Of a stretch of 64,000 nt of DNA, positions 18,666 to 28,900 are shown in pieces. Source of the stretch: Bacteroidales bacterium (lineage in GTDB: Bacteria > Bacteroidota > Bacteroidia > Bacteroidales > Tenuifilaceae); contig JABFRB010000001.1 in the NCBI GenBank assembly GCA_013141385.1, positions 62,001 through 126,000 on the forward strand, in the 5' to 3' direction. Each line of letters starts with the position of its first letter. Within the stretch, counting starts at the first letter, position 1. The notes below the pieces were generated by a model that was not told where the DNA came from, made no database searches, and was given only the letters and a program-made list of their open reading frames with translations. A program made the position numbers and the translations under genes.

Positions 18666-19070
18666 CTAGGGCATTCTCTCTATCAATATTTTAATCAATC
18701 TCTCCTTCTCCTCAATCATTTTTTCTTTCTCCTTTAGCATCTCCACAAGCATCTTGTTTTTTTCTTCTAACGAAACTAATTTGTAACTAAAAGGTAAATT
18801 AGGTTCGTTTAGTGTACTAAAAGCTGAGAAATTTCTATATTCCTTTTCCTCAATTTTAACATCTGAAGAAATTTCGTCTTCAAAGAAATAACCTATAGAA
18901 ACTTTAAATACATCGGCAATTTTTTTAAGTGTAGAAACCTTAAACTCATTCTTCTTAAGTGCTATTTGCAAGCCATTCTTAGTTATTCCAATAAAATTAG
19001 CTAAGTCATTTTGGCTAACTTTATTTTGCTTTTGTAACGCTTTTATTTTATCTGATATCATGATAATCAA
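18666..19070 (-). CDS. XRE-family transcriptional regulator with C-terminal coiled coil
   Basis: A 134-residue protein. Residues 4-65 form a Cro/C1 helix-turn-helix (VSQNDLANFIGITKNGLQIA), like phage-type repressors. The C-terminal 40 residues are almost pure Lys/Glu coiled coil (EKNKMLVEMLKEKEKMIEEK), probably a dimerisation arm. M4 (19061) is an alternative start. A perfect palindrome 37 bases upstream is a candidate operator. Its neighbours are a decayed transposase and orphan genes, suggesting an acquired island. Confidence 0.85.
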   Translation of the reverse strand: MIIMISDKIKALQKQNKVSQNDLANFIGITKNGLQIALKKNEFKVSTLKKIADVFKVSIGYFFEDEISSDVKIEEKEYRNFSAFSTLNEPNLPFSYKLVSLEEKNKMLVEMLKEKEKMIEEKERLIKILIERMP

Positions 19071-19106
19071 TACAATATTAATATTAACAAAATTATTACC
19101 ATATTT

Positions 19107-19127
19107 ATTTGGTCTTAATGACCAAAT
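19107..19127. promoter_or_regulatory. Palindromic operator candidate for the XRE regulator
   Basis: ATTTGGTC-TTAAT-GACCAAAT: perfect 8-bp arms and a 5-base spacer, 37 bases upstream of the divergent XRE start. Size and place fit a dimeric helix-turn-helix repressor site controlling its own gene. Confidence 0.55.
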
Positions 19128-19319
19128 TATTTATATTCGCATTACAATTTTATGCTGAGAACTAAAAAACAGCATTTGATGAGTAGGGAGAAACTTCTTA
19201 AACACAACAGACATTATTTGAATAAAATATTAATGCGTTCTTTTACATCTCTTTGTACCCCATAGACATGATGCCTATGGAGTTAAAGTACAACAGAACC
19301 AGAAAAATACGACTCAATT

Positions 19320-19740
19320 TTGAGTCATATTGGTCTTACCCCCAAAAAGTTTGGTGAGTTGTCCATAGAGTTTCGTGTAGAATGGAAAAGAATTACTAGC
19401 CATTTTACTATAGAGGACAAACCCAGACAACGAATAATCTTGCCACGCAAAACAAATGTGCTGCCAGAGGTTCAGTACGAGTTGCAACTTATTCTAATAC
19501 ACTTGAATACCTATCCTATGTGGGGATTTCATGCAATTACCTATTTGATAATGCAATCGCAAACTTATTTTGGATACATGGGCTAAGTATTATTCTACAA
19601 GAAACGCTTAAAAGACTCGGTGAACTATTTGGGAAGCAATAATTTAGACAGGAGTCTTTGTTAAGAGTTATCCGAATATACTGTTTGACGGGGTGGAGAG
19701 AAGCATTCAATAACCTAAAGATGATAAACAACAGCATGCC
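19320..19740 (+). pseudogene. Decayed IS5-like transposase (HTH_Tnp_4/DDE_Tnp_4 type)
   Basis: An 88-codon frame from TTG 19320 matches the N-terminal helix-turn-helix segment of this family (LQLILIHLNTYPMWGFHAIT). It ends at 19586, but the similarity continues after a frameshift (WIHGLSIILQETLKRLGELF, then a stop) and again in a third frame with a premature stop (LFDGVERSIQ*PKDDKQQ), the place of the DGTERPIQRP catalytic Asp motif. Most of the catalytic domain after that is lost. No terminal inverted repeats were found. It is a remnant, not a mobile element. Confidence 0.7.
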
Positions 19741-19863
19741 TGCTAAAAGGGTATAAAAACGCTTAGCGTTTTAAAAATACTTTACTCTCGTTACTCAACC
19801 ATAGAATTATGTTTTAAAAGCAATTTTAAATGGTAACATACATTTCAAATGGATATGTTGTGA

Positions 19864-20094
19864 GTTGCCATTAAACCTACCAAAAGGAAAAAACATTGGC
19901 AGGATGATGGATTTAAGGAGTTCAGCCCGAACGGAGTAAGAATCTGGATGCCGAAAAAAACCCAAAAGAAAAATTTTGACATCAAAACAGGAGCTGTAAA
20001 ACCAAAATATTTCTCGTTTCAGGGTACTTGCTTAGCATTCCATTTGCGGTGTCAAACGTTGTCGTATTGTCAAAGATCGCTTACGCTTTCATAG
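19864..20094 (+). other. Open 76-codon stretch, possible gene fragment
   Basis: Between stops at 19861 and 20092 one frame is open and reads like protein in its first 60 codons (KEFSPNGVRIWMPKKTQ, KTGAVKPKYFSFQG). It has no start codon before the coherent part. I do not recognise it; it may be a fragment left with the decayed transposase. The rest of 19741-20357 is non-coding. Confidence 0.25.
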
Positions 20095-20357
20095 GTTATG
20101 ATTCAATTTCTTAATAATGGAACTTGCCTATGAAGCATATAATTTCAGATTTACATTGAAAAACAATGCATTACAAAAATAATCTATAATAAAGTATATG
20201 ATAATTAAAAAGCATTGCCTGAAAAAATAGGATAACCATTGATTTTCAGCTAAAAGCAAAAATAAATCACAGATTCGCAACACGAAAATACTTTTTTTCG
20301 GGAAAAAAAGTCAAGTTTTTTTGGTCTTTTTTAGCAACAGAGCAAAAAAAGTGTGCT

Positions 20358-20702
20358 ATGAACAAAAGATTATCAAGAAGCGAGGTTATTGAAATCAAGC
20401 ACAAAGTGCATGATATAATTTCGGTGATCTCTGACCACCTTAAGGAACGAGGTGGAAATCCAAGTAAAGAAGATCGTTACCGGGCAGTACTTGATGCATG
20501 GAACTCTATCAACCACTTCCCAATCAGCAGAAGGTATCTTTATATAGAGATTGCAAGAGGTTTTGACTTTGAGACCCATGAAACAGTTTGGCGTATAATC
20601 GAATCATATAAAACGATTACTACTGGTCAACCTGATAGGAATTCACTAGCGGGGTACTATCGTACTTGGGAGAAAATATTACAGTTCACTTATACCGATT
20701 AA
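20358..20702 (+). CDS. Hypothetical protein, 114 aa
   Basis: Not recognised. A basic, helical protein; the segment ISRRYLYIEIARGFDFETHETVWRIIESY loosely recalls a DNA-binding helix-turn-helix such as a DnaA C-terminus or a replication/mobilisation accessory, but this is weak. ATG 20358 follows an A-rich leader. It is 17 bases before the next orphan gene and is in the island with the XRE gene and the transposase remnant, so acquisition by transfer is plausible. Confidence 0.55.
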   Translation: MNKRLSRSEVIEIKHKVHDIISVISDHLKERGGNPSKEDRYRAVLDAWNSINHFPISRRYLYIEIARGFDFETHETVWRIIESYKTITTGQPDRNSLAGYYRTWEKILQFTYTD

Positions 20703-20719
20703 CCTTAATTTAAGCATAT

Positions 20720-20932
20720 ATGCCAATAGATGAAATTAGACTAGAGTTTAACTCACAGCAATTCGATGACCTTATACTTGCCCTTGATGAAGTAAAAGAT
20801 GTTAATGAAAACGCTGGTAAGAGATCAAAAGCGATTGCTTATGCAAATCTCTTAACAACAATACTGATCCAAAGAGCATTTCAGGAGTACGCTTTAATTC
20901 AAACTAGAAAAACGCTAAACCCCGAAAAATAA
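20720..20932 (+). CDS. Hypothetical protein, 70 aa
   Basis: Not recognised. A small acidic N-terminus with a helical C-terminus (AYANLLTTILIQRAFQEYAL); no signal peptide or metal motif. It is cotranscribed with the 114-residue gene (17-base gap) and closed by a palindrome at 20991. Such pairs are common cargo in mobile islands; no function is assigned. Confidence 0.5.
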   Translation: MPIDEIRLEFNSQQFDDLILALDEVKDVNENAGKRSKAIAYANLLTTILIQRAFQEYALIQTRKTLNPEK

Positions 20933-20990
20933 TTTAGAACTCTTTAATTGGATAAACAGTTTAAAGTTTTTGACTTAGGATTTTTAAATT

Positions 20991-21018
20991 ACTAGTAGAA
21001 CTTATGAGTTCTACTAGT
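20991..21018 (+). terminator. Perfect 12-bp hairpin after the orphan gene pair
   Basis: ACTAGTAGAACT-TATG-AGTTCTACTAGT, 58 bases past the stop codon. The T-run after it is weak, so a boundary or processing role is possible as well as termination. Confidence 0.5.
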
Positions 21019-21582
21019 TTAACTAATTTTATAACTCTTCAAGATTCATCAGAACAGGAAGCGTTAATGATTAACAATAACATTATATAGATCATTAATA
21101 TTTGTTCTAAATAATGCAAGTACATTAGAGAGATTATGCCTGTATTATTCCTCTAAATCATTAAAGTAAATCTTATCAAACTTCACTCTTTTTCTTCATA
21201 AAAACTATTTGTTTATGCCAATTATGCATTTCCCTTACCCCATTCTAATTATATAATAGAGTGTTCAATATCCGCTGCAATGATGATGTAAATCATTGCT
21301 AAGCATGCCTGTTTCGTTTGTCTTTTAAGTAATTTACATTTTTTATTAGGTTCTATTTTGATTACAGGGAAAAGCCTGCGGAGTAAATATTATAGCAATC
21401 GAAAATGATTATACATGGTCTATTTGGCTTTGCTGAGCCCGTTAGGATTCGTTAACAGGCATACTAAATCTTTGTATTTATGATGTCTCATTGGTTAATT
21501 AAAAATATCACGTAGTTTATTGGCAAGTAACAATACTGATAAAGGCTAGAACAGTTATTGAGGTTTTTAATTAGTACAAATT
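21019..21582. other. Long gene-free leader of the 860-aa kinase
   Basis: About 560 bases without a convincing ORF. A block TTCTAATTATATAATAGAGT (21242-21261), followed at a short distance by AATATCC, resembles TTCTAATTACATAATGTG with AATATCC upstream of the kinase at 39681, so the two kinase promoters may share an element. The -7/-33 positions are not certain. Confidence 0.3.
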
Positions 21583-24165
21583 ATGAATATTGATATTCGA
21601 ACACTTATTCTGATAACAGGAATTTCTCATTTGATGCAGGTGTTAGTTTTTTATTACCAGTTTATAACTAATAAGTTTATAAAGGGTCCAGGTTGGTGGC
21701 TTATGTGGAGTGTTGCTGAATTTATAGGTTTTGGGATAATCCTACTAAGAGGTATTCCTTCACTACTTCAATTAGCAATCGCTTTTCAAAATATAATAAT
21801 CCTATTAGGAACGGTTTTTATATATATTGGGGTTTTACAATTTTTTGAAAAGAAGATAAATCTAAAATTCATTCTTTCATTCTTTAGCTCTTTTGTAGTG
21901 CTTCATCTTTCTTTTTTATTCATTAAAGATGATATATACCTACGTACCTTGCTTTTGAATGTTTTTCTATCGGCAATAGCATTTTTAACTGCAATAACTA
22001 TTTTCAATAATAAGACCTCCTATATTGCTTCAACTGCCAATTTCAGTATAATACTTTTCTCTATACATGGGAGTATTTTTAGCTATCGAACTATTATTCT
22101 GGTTCTGGATCCATTCGAGAGTAATATGTTTGCGCCAACTTTTTTTAACCTAACCCAATATTTTGATGCTTTATTTCTAGGCCTTCTCTGGACATTCGGT
22201 TTTATTATTATGATAAACCATAGATTAAATTTAGATATTTCTGAAGCGAAAACCCATTTTGAACAAATTTTTAGTACAAGCCCTGATGCTGCATTAATTA
22301 CCCGCTTGAACGATGGGATGTTCGTTGATTGTAACGAAAATTTTACTAAAATTTTTGGTTATTCGAAAGATGATATTTCAGGAAAAACGACACTTGATAT
22401 CAATTTTTGGAAAAACCCTGCAGATAGGCAAGAGCTTGTCAGAATGATTATGAAAAGTGGGGTTTATGAAAACTATGAATTATTATTTCAGCGAAAGGAT
22501 GGAATAATAATTACCGGATTAATGTCGGCAAAAGCTATAACTCTCAAAGGAATCCCTCATATTATAAGCGTTACCCGAGATATCAGCGACCGAAAGCAGG
22601 TGGAAGAAGTTCTTAAGGAGAGCGAACAGCGCTTGCAATATGTTTTAAAGGGTAGTCGTCTTGGTTTCTGGGACTGGAATCTAATAACTAATGAGATTAA
22701 GAGAAATGAGCAATGGGCTGAAATGCTTGGTTACAAAATTGATGAGGTTGAATTTACGGTTATGCAGTGGATTGATCTTGTACATCCTGATGATCGGGCT
22801 ATGGCATTGGAATCAATACAAGAACACATTAAAGGTATAACTCCAATGCACAGGATCGAATATCGGATGCGAACCAGTGATGGACAATATAAATGGATAC
22901 TTGATCAAGGACAAGTTGTTGAGTGGGATTCTAATCATCGAATTATAAGGATGAGTGGCACACATACTGATATTACAGAACGGAAGCAAGCAGAGATGGC
23001 ATTGCAAGAGAGTGAAAAAAGATACCGATTACTTTTTCAGAATCTTTCCTCTGGTTTCGCCCTCCACGAAATTATTTTGAATTCCAATGGAAAACCTTGT
23101 GACTACAGGTTTCTTGAAATTAACCCTGCTTTCGAAATACTTACAGGGCTTAAAGCAACCGATTTAATAGGCAAAACAACCTTAGAGGTTTTACCAAATA
23201 CTGAACCATACTGGATTGAAACTTATGGGAAAGTTGCATTGACTGGCAATCCTATCACTTTTGAGAATTATAGCATCGAATTTAACAAATACTATCATGT
23301 TAATGCTTACTCACCTGAGTCAGGAAAATTTGCTACTATTTTTCACGATATATCCGATCAAAAACTATTTGAGGCTGAGTTACAGAACAAGAACGAAGAG
23401 CTTATCAAGGTAAATATCGATAAGGATCGTTTTATGTCAATACTTGCGCACGATTTAAAAAGTCCCTTTAATACAATACTTGGCTACTTAAATCTTTTAA
23501 CTGAAAATATTCACGAATATGATATTGATAAAATTGAAAAACAGATAGCAATTATTAACAATTCGGCACAAAATACCTATTTTTTAATGGAGGATATTCT
23601 TCTTTGGGCTAGATCTAAATCGGGCAAAATTCCTTTTGAACCTAAGGAATTGAATTTAAACACTATTTGTAAAGATATTATCGAAATCCTTATGCCAAAT
23701 GCCAGTACAAAAAACATATCCATCAATTATGATGAGTACGATGAGGCTGTTGCTTTTGCGGATGTAGATATGTTGAAAACCATTCTTAGAAACCTAATAT
23801 CCAATGCCATTAAATTCACCAATAGGGGAGGAACTGTTAATGTAGCAGTTAATCGACCAATTAAACAAACTAGCGAGTTTAACCAAAGTAATCTAGAAAT
23901 TGAATGTAAAGATGGTAAATACAATAGTTCTCAAATTATTTCAGTTGCTGACAACGGGATAGGAATAGTATCAGAAATAAAGGACAAACTATTTAATATT
24001 ATGCAGACATATTCCACCAAAGGAACCACAAATGAAATGGGAACAGGATTGGGATTGTCTCTGTGCAAAGAATTTGTTGAAAGGCATGGGGGTGAAATTT
24101 GGGTGGAGAGTGAATTTGGTAAGGGGAGCACGTTTTATTTCACATTAGCAAAAAGCAATAGCTAA
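21583..24165 (+). CDS. Membrane-bound multi-PAS sensor histidine kinase
   Basis: 860 residues. Residues 1-215 hold about seven hydrophobic helices (an integral membrane sensor of MASE-like layout), then three PAS domains (223-345, 346-475, 476-600), HisKA with His623 in ILAHDLKSPF, and HATPase_c with NLISNAIKF, DNGIGI and GTGLGL. There is no receiver domain. The sensor faces the membrane; its ligand is unknown. The kinase core is paralogous to those at 15356 and 37853. It is followed 12 bases later by a PAS receptor lacking a kinase, so the two are probably coexpressed. Confidence 0.93.
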   Translation: MNIDIRTLILITGISHLMQVLVFYYQFITNKFIKGPGWWLMWSVAEFIGFGIILLRGIPSLLQLAIAFQNIIILLGTVFIYIGVLQFFEKKINLKFILSFFSSFVVLHLSFLFIKDDIYLRTLLLNVFLSAIAFLTAITIFNNKTSYIASTANFSIILFSIHGSIFSYRTIILVLDPFESNMFAPTFFNLTQYFDALFLGLLWTFGFIIMINHRLNLDISEAKTHFEQIFSTSPDAALITRLNDGMFVDCNENFTKIFGYSKDDISGKTTLDINFWKNPADRQELVRMIMKSGVYENYELLFQRKDGIIITGLMSAKAITLKGIPHIISVTRDISDRKQVEEVLKESEQRLQYVLKGSRLGFWDWNLITNEIKRNEQWAEMLGYKIDEVEFTVMQWIDLVHPDDRAMALESIQEHIKGITPMHRIEYRMRTSDGQYKWILDQGQVVEWDSNHRIIRMSGTHTDITERKQAEMALQESEKRYRLLFQNLSSGFALHEIILNSNGKPCDYRFLEINPAFEILTGLKATDLIGKTTLEVLPNTEPYWIETYGKVALTGNPITFENYSIEFNKYYHVNAYSPESGKFATIFHDISDQKLFEAELQNKNEELIKVNIDKDRFMSILAHDLKSPFNTILGYLNLLTENIHEYDIDKIEKQIAIINNSAQNTYFLMEDILLWARSKSGKIPFEPKELNLNTICKDIIEILMPNASTKNISINYDEYDEAVAFADVDMLKTILRNLISNAIKFTNRGGTVNVAVNRPIKQTSEFNQSNLEIECKDGKYNSSQIISVADNGIGIVSEIKDKLFNIMQTYSTKGTTNEMGTGLGLSLCKEFVERHGGEIWVESEFGKGSTFYFTLAKSNS

Positions 24166-24177
24166 AATACTAACCTT

Positions 24178-25920
24178 ATGATAAACAAGGGAAAAAATCT
24201 TTTTAAGGTCGGAAATGCAAGCGAAAGTCAGTTCCCATTAATTTTCAAAGGTTCTCTAAAGAGACTATTCCGTACCCTTTTGGGAATCCAATTCTTTTTG
24301 TGTATTGGATTAGTAGTACTAACTACATTAATGTACATAAATCAGTCAGAGTTTATTAAAAGTCAACGTATTCATTTTCAATCCTATTTGCTGGCAGACG
24401 AGTTACGTCAGAGTTCCGATGATCTAACACGTCTTGCGAGATCTTATGTGGCCTCTGATAATGAAGAATTTGAACGTCAGTATCATGCTGTTCTGGATAT
24501 TCGTAATGGCAAAAAACCTCGGCCAGTAGATTACAACCGAATATACTGGGATTTTGTTACAAAAATGGATCAGAAACCTCGTCCCGACGGGGAAGCCATA
24601 TCGCTAAGGGAATTGATGATTAAAACGGGATTTACAAATACCGAGCTTGAGATGCTAACTAAGGCTCAAAAATATTCCGACTCATTGGTGAAAACTGAAG
24701 AAATTGCCATGAACGCCAATAAAGGGTTGTATGACGATGGCACAGGAAACTTTACTGTAAGGAAAGAACCTAATCATGACTTTGCAATAAGAATATTATA
24801 CGATGATGCTTACCACAAGAAGAAAGTCCAAATTATGAAGCCTATAGATGAGGTCTTTGCTATGATTTCCGAACGAACAGATAGGGATGTGGCTAAGTTT
24901 GAAAAAAGAAGCATGAGTTTGGTGAAATTTATTGAGGGGATAATAATTATCTTCATTCTGCTATTCGTATTTTCTTTCTTTAAAATTATGCATCAAATCA
25001 CGGATCGCGATCGGGTTCTGTGTGCATTGGTAGAAAGCGAAGAAAAATACCGTAAACTTATTGAACTTTCTCATGATGCTATCCTAATTCACGTAGGTGG
25101 TATAATTCAATTCGTAAACAATGCTTCTTTAAAATTATTCGAAGCTTCTAGCAAAGATGAGTTTATTGGGAGAAAAATAATTGATCTGGTTCATCCCGAT
25201 TATGTAAACATTGTAGAGCAGAGAATTGCAAAAATAGTAAATGAAAATATAGAGGCTCCAACAATCGAAGAAAAATTAGTAACACTTAAAGGAGTACCAT
25301 TTTATGCAGAGGTAACTGCGATACCCGTAAATTTAAAGGGGAAGCAGGTAATACAGGTAGTTGCAAGGGATATTACTGAACGAAAACTTTCCAATGCTAT
25401 ACTTCACGAAAAAGAGGTACAATATAAAAACCTTGCTAATGCTGGAATGGCTCTGATTTGGACATCGGGCACTGATAAATTGTGCAATTATTTTAATGAA
25501 CCCTGGCTAAAATTTACAGGTCGTACAATTGAGCAAGAAATAGGAAATGGTTGGGCAGAAAACCTTCATCCTGATGATTTCGACCACTATTTTAAAATCT
25601 ATATTATATCGTTCGATAAACGTGAAGCATTTGATTTGGAACATCGCTTGCACCATGTAAGTGGAGAATATAGGTGGATAAGAGATTTGGGTACACCTAA
25701 CTATAATAGTAATGGGGAATTCATTGGTTATATTGGATATTGCTTTGATATCACCCAAAATAGACAAGCAGAAGAGGCGTTAAGGAAGAAAACGAATGAA
25801 CTTGAACTCTTAAATGGTCATTTTTTGGGTCGCGAACTTAAGATGATTGAACTTAAAAAGGAGATAAACGAACTACTAAAGAAACTTGGTGGAATGGAGA
25901 AATATGTAATTCACAGTTGA
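24178..25920 (+). CDS. Membrane PAS receptor without a kinase domain
   Basis: 580 residues. A membrane helix at ~37-57, a ~195-residue periplasmic region, a second membrane helix at ~250-268, then two PAS domains (285-405, 414-530). Where a kinase would follow, the protein ends in a 40-residue tail containing GRELKMIELKKEIN (about 551-564). The same tail ends the response regulator at 31046. No HisKA, HATPase, GGDEF or helix-turn-helix is present and the stop codon is clean, so this is not a frameshifted kinase. It probably acts by pairing with a neighbouring kinase through the tail or PAS domains (inferred). Confidence 0.85.
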   Translation: MINKGKNLFKVGNASESQFPLIFKGSLKRLFRTLLGIQFFLCIGLVVLTTLMYINQSEFIKSQRIHFQSYLLADELRQSSDDLTRLARSYVASDNEEFERQYHAVLDIRNGKKPRPVDYNRIYWDFVTKMDQKPRPDGEAISLRELMIKTGFTNTELEMLTKAQKYSDSLVKTEEIAMNANKGLYDDGTGNFTVRKEPNHDFAIRILYDDAYHKKKVQIMKPIDEVFAMISERTDRDVAKFEKRSMSLVKFIEGIIIIFILLFVFSFFKIMHQITDRDRVLCALVESEEKYRKLIELSHDAILIHVGGIIQFVNNASLKLFEASSKDEFIGRKIIDLVHPDYVNIVEQRIAKIVNENIEAPTIEEKLVTLKGVPFYAEVTAIPVNLKGKQVIQVVARDITERKLSNAILHEKEVQYKNLANAGMALIWTSGTDKLCNYFNEPWLKFTGRTIEQEIGNGWAENLHPDDFDHYFKIYIISFDKREAFDLEHRLHHVSGEYRWIRDLGTPNYNSNGEFIGYIGYCFDITQNRQAEEALRKKTNELELLNGHFLGRELKMIELKKEINELLKKLGGMEKYVIHS

Positions 25921-25977
25921 GAAATGTTGAATATATAAAGCAAATAGTTAATTCATATTGCTAATAATTAAATAAAT

Positions 25978-28900
25978 ATGGAGATTGGAGAAATTATTAC
26001 GGGTAATATGACACCCTTTTTAATGATGGTAATGGCACTTGCAAATGCTTTAATTGCAATATCTTATGCTTCTATCCCATTTTTCCTTATTGTTTTTGTC
26101 AGAAAACGTAAGGACATGCCATTCACCTGGGTGATTTTCCTGTTCGGGTTGTTTATCCTAGCATGTGGCACAACACATATCGTTCATGTAGTAGGTCTTT
26201 GGCGGTCTGTAAACTGGTGGCAAGCTGCTGTTGATTCTATTTGTGCCATTATTTCTTTGGCTACCGCAGTTGCAGTATGGCCAATTTTACCCAAACTCTT
26301 ATTAATTCCTAGTCCTAATCAGTTAAGGTTGGTTAATAGTGAGTTACAAAAGGAGAGGGATAAACTGATTTTTACTCAACATGAATTACAAAAGGCATAC
26401 ACCGAGATAGAAGAACGTGTAAATGATAGAACCCAAGAGTTAATTGTTGCAAATAAAGCATTACTAAACGAAATAAGTGAACGCAAAAAGGCAGAAGAGG
26501 CTTTGCGAACCAGCGAGGAGTACTTTCGAAATATTTTCGATCATTCAACCGTAGGCAAGTCAATTACCGAATTAGGAGGTAACGTTAAAACAAATAAGTC
26601 ATTTCGCCAAATACTAGGCTATTCTGAGACTGAACTATCTATACTTAAATGGCAGGAGATAACCCATGCCGATGATGTACAAAGAGATCAGGGATATCTT
26701 GATTCTCTAGTATCAGGAAAATACTCATCCATACGATGGGAGAAGAGGTATATCCATAAGAATGGGCACGTTGTTTGGGTTGATATAAGTACTGTTTTAC
26801 AGCGAGATGATAATGATATCCCTCAATATTTTATTACCACAATTCAAGATATTACCGAACGTAAACAGGTTTCCGAGGCTCTTAAAAAGAGCAATGATAG
26901 ATTCTTGAGCCTTTCCGATAATATCCCTGGCTTTATGGCTTATGTTAATGCGGATACCCTAAAGTACGAATTCGTAAATGAGACCTATGCACAATCCTTT
27001 GGGGTTCCCCGAGAAAAAATTATAGGCAGTCATGTGAAAGATATTATTAGCGAAACAAATTATCAATTTGCTTTAAAATCTATTAATGAGGTTAAACAAG
27101 GCAAATCGGTTTCCTATGAAAACACTTTTAATTTTGCTGAAGGAAAGCATTGGGTTCAAATAAACTACACCCCAGTTGTTGATATCAATGGGTATGTTAC
27201 TTCAATTGTTGTGCTTGGTTATGATATCACCGAACGTAAACGGGCAGAAGAAGCCTTGCGGGAGAGCGAGGAAAGATATCGCAGCCTACTAACAAATCTC
27301 GAAGCAGGTATTGTTGTTCATGCTCCTGATACCTCAATTATAATGAATAATCATAGAGCCTCAGAATTATTGGGGTTAAGCGATGATCAGATGAGAGGTA
27401 AACTGGCTATTGATCCTCATTGGAGATTTATTTACGATAATGATACCCCAGTCCCGCTTGAGGAGTACCCTGTAAACCGAATTATTATAACCAAAAAACC
27501 TGTTGGAAATCTCATTCTTGGTGTTGTTCGATCCAAAACCGATGATATTGTATGGCTAGCAGTCAATGGCTTTCCTGTTTTTAACAACAATGGCGAATTA
27601 TCGGAAATTCTAGTTAGTTTCATTGAAATTACAGAACGGATTAAGGCTGAGGAAACGCTAAGAGAATCCGAACGTGTAAAATCGGAACTCTTAGATAGAT
27701 TAAATGATGCCCAACATTTGGCCATGATTGGAAGTTGGGACTGGCATTTAAAAAACAATTTGTTCTGGTGGTCCGATGAGACCTATGAAATTTTTGGGGT
27801 AACCAAACAGAATTATACTCCTAATTTCGAAACGAATGGTAAATTTATTCATACTGATGATTTTGAACAATATCGTAAGTCTTTCGAACTCTCAATTCAA
27901 ACCGGCGAACCACTATTTTACGAATTCAAACTAATTGCAGGTAATGGACAGTTAAAGTACTGTCAAGTAAAAGGAAAGATTATTTATGATGAATCCCACC
28001 AACCAAATCGTTTTATTGGGACTATCATGGATAACACGCAGCGCAAGCTTGCCGAATTTACTCTGCATGAAACCGAGGCAAAATTCCGACAAACCTTTGA
28101 ACTCTCACCTGTAGGGATTATTATGGTAGGGCTCGATAAACGATTCATCCATTGCAATAATGCGTATGCGCATTCTCTTGGATATCAAACCGATGAATTA
28201 GTTGGAAAACCTATAACTGATGTAGCACACCACGAAGATTCGCAAATTGCGATAAGCGGGATAGAATCTTTAATAAAAAATGAAATAGAAATTTTTCATG
28301 CTCAGAAGCGTTATGTTCGGAAAGATGGACAAATTGTTTGGGGAGAGGTGGCTATTTCACTTATCAGAGATCGGGAAGAGCGTCCTCAATATTTTCTGGC
28401 TATTGTTCAGGATATTACAAAAAAAAGGCAATCTGAAAATCAGCTAAATCTCTCCTCCAAAATACTTGCCATCCTTAATGAACCTAAAGATTTATTGGAA
28501 ATAATTCCACGTATTCTGGTCGAAATAAAGCAAAGCCTAGATTTCGAGGCCATTGGTTTTCGCCTGAAAAACGGAGATGATTTCCCTTATTTTGTTCAGG
28601 AAGGTTTTCCCAACGATTTTATAGTTCGTGAGAACTCACTAGTTGCTCATGATGCTAAAGGAAGTATTTGTAGAGATGAAAATGGTAAAATTAATTTAGA
28701 ATGTACATGCGGGCTAGTAGTATTGGGTAAAACTGATCCCCAAAACCCATACTTTACTCAAGGTGGAAGCGCATGGACAAATAACACCGTTTCATCCTTA
28801 AAAATTCCAGTACCAAAAGATACAAGGCTACATCCACGTGATCGTTGTATTCATGCAGGGTACCAATCAGTAGCACTTATTCCAATTCGTGCAAATAATG

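Noticed and set aside
19320-19586. Intact small gene of 88 codons
   Set aside because: Similarity to the transposase family continues in other frames past its stop, so it is the 5' piece of a broken gene.
24178-25920. Frameshifted histidine kinase
   Set aside because: No HisKA or HATPase motifs are found in any frame between 25920 and 25978, and the tail matches a conserved module elsewhere, so absence of the kinase is original.
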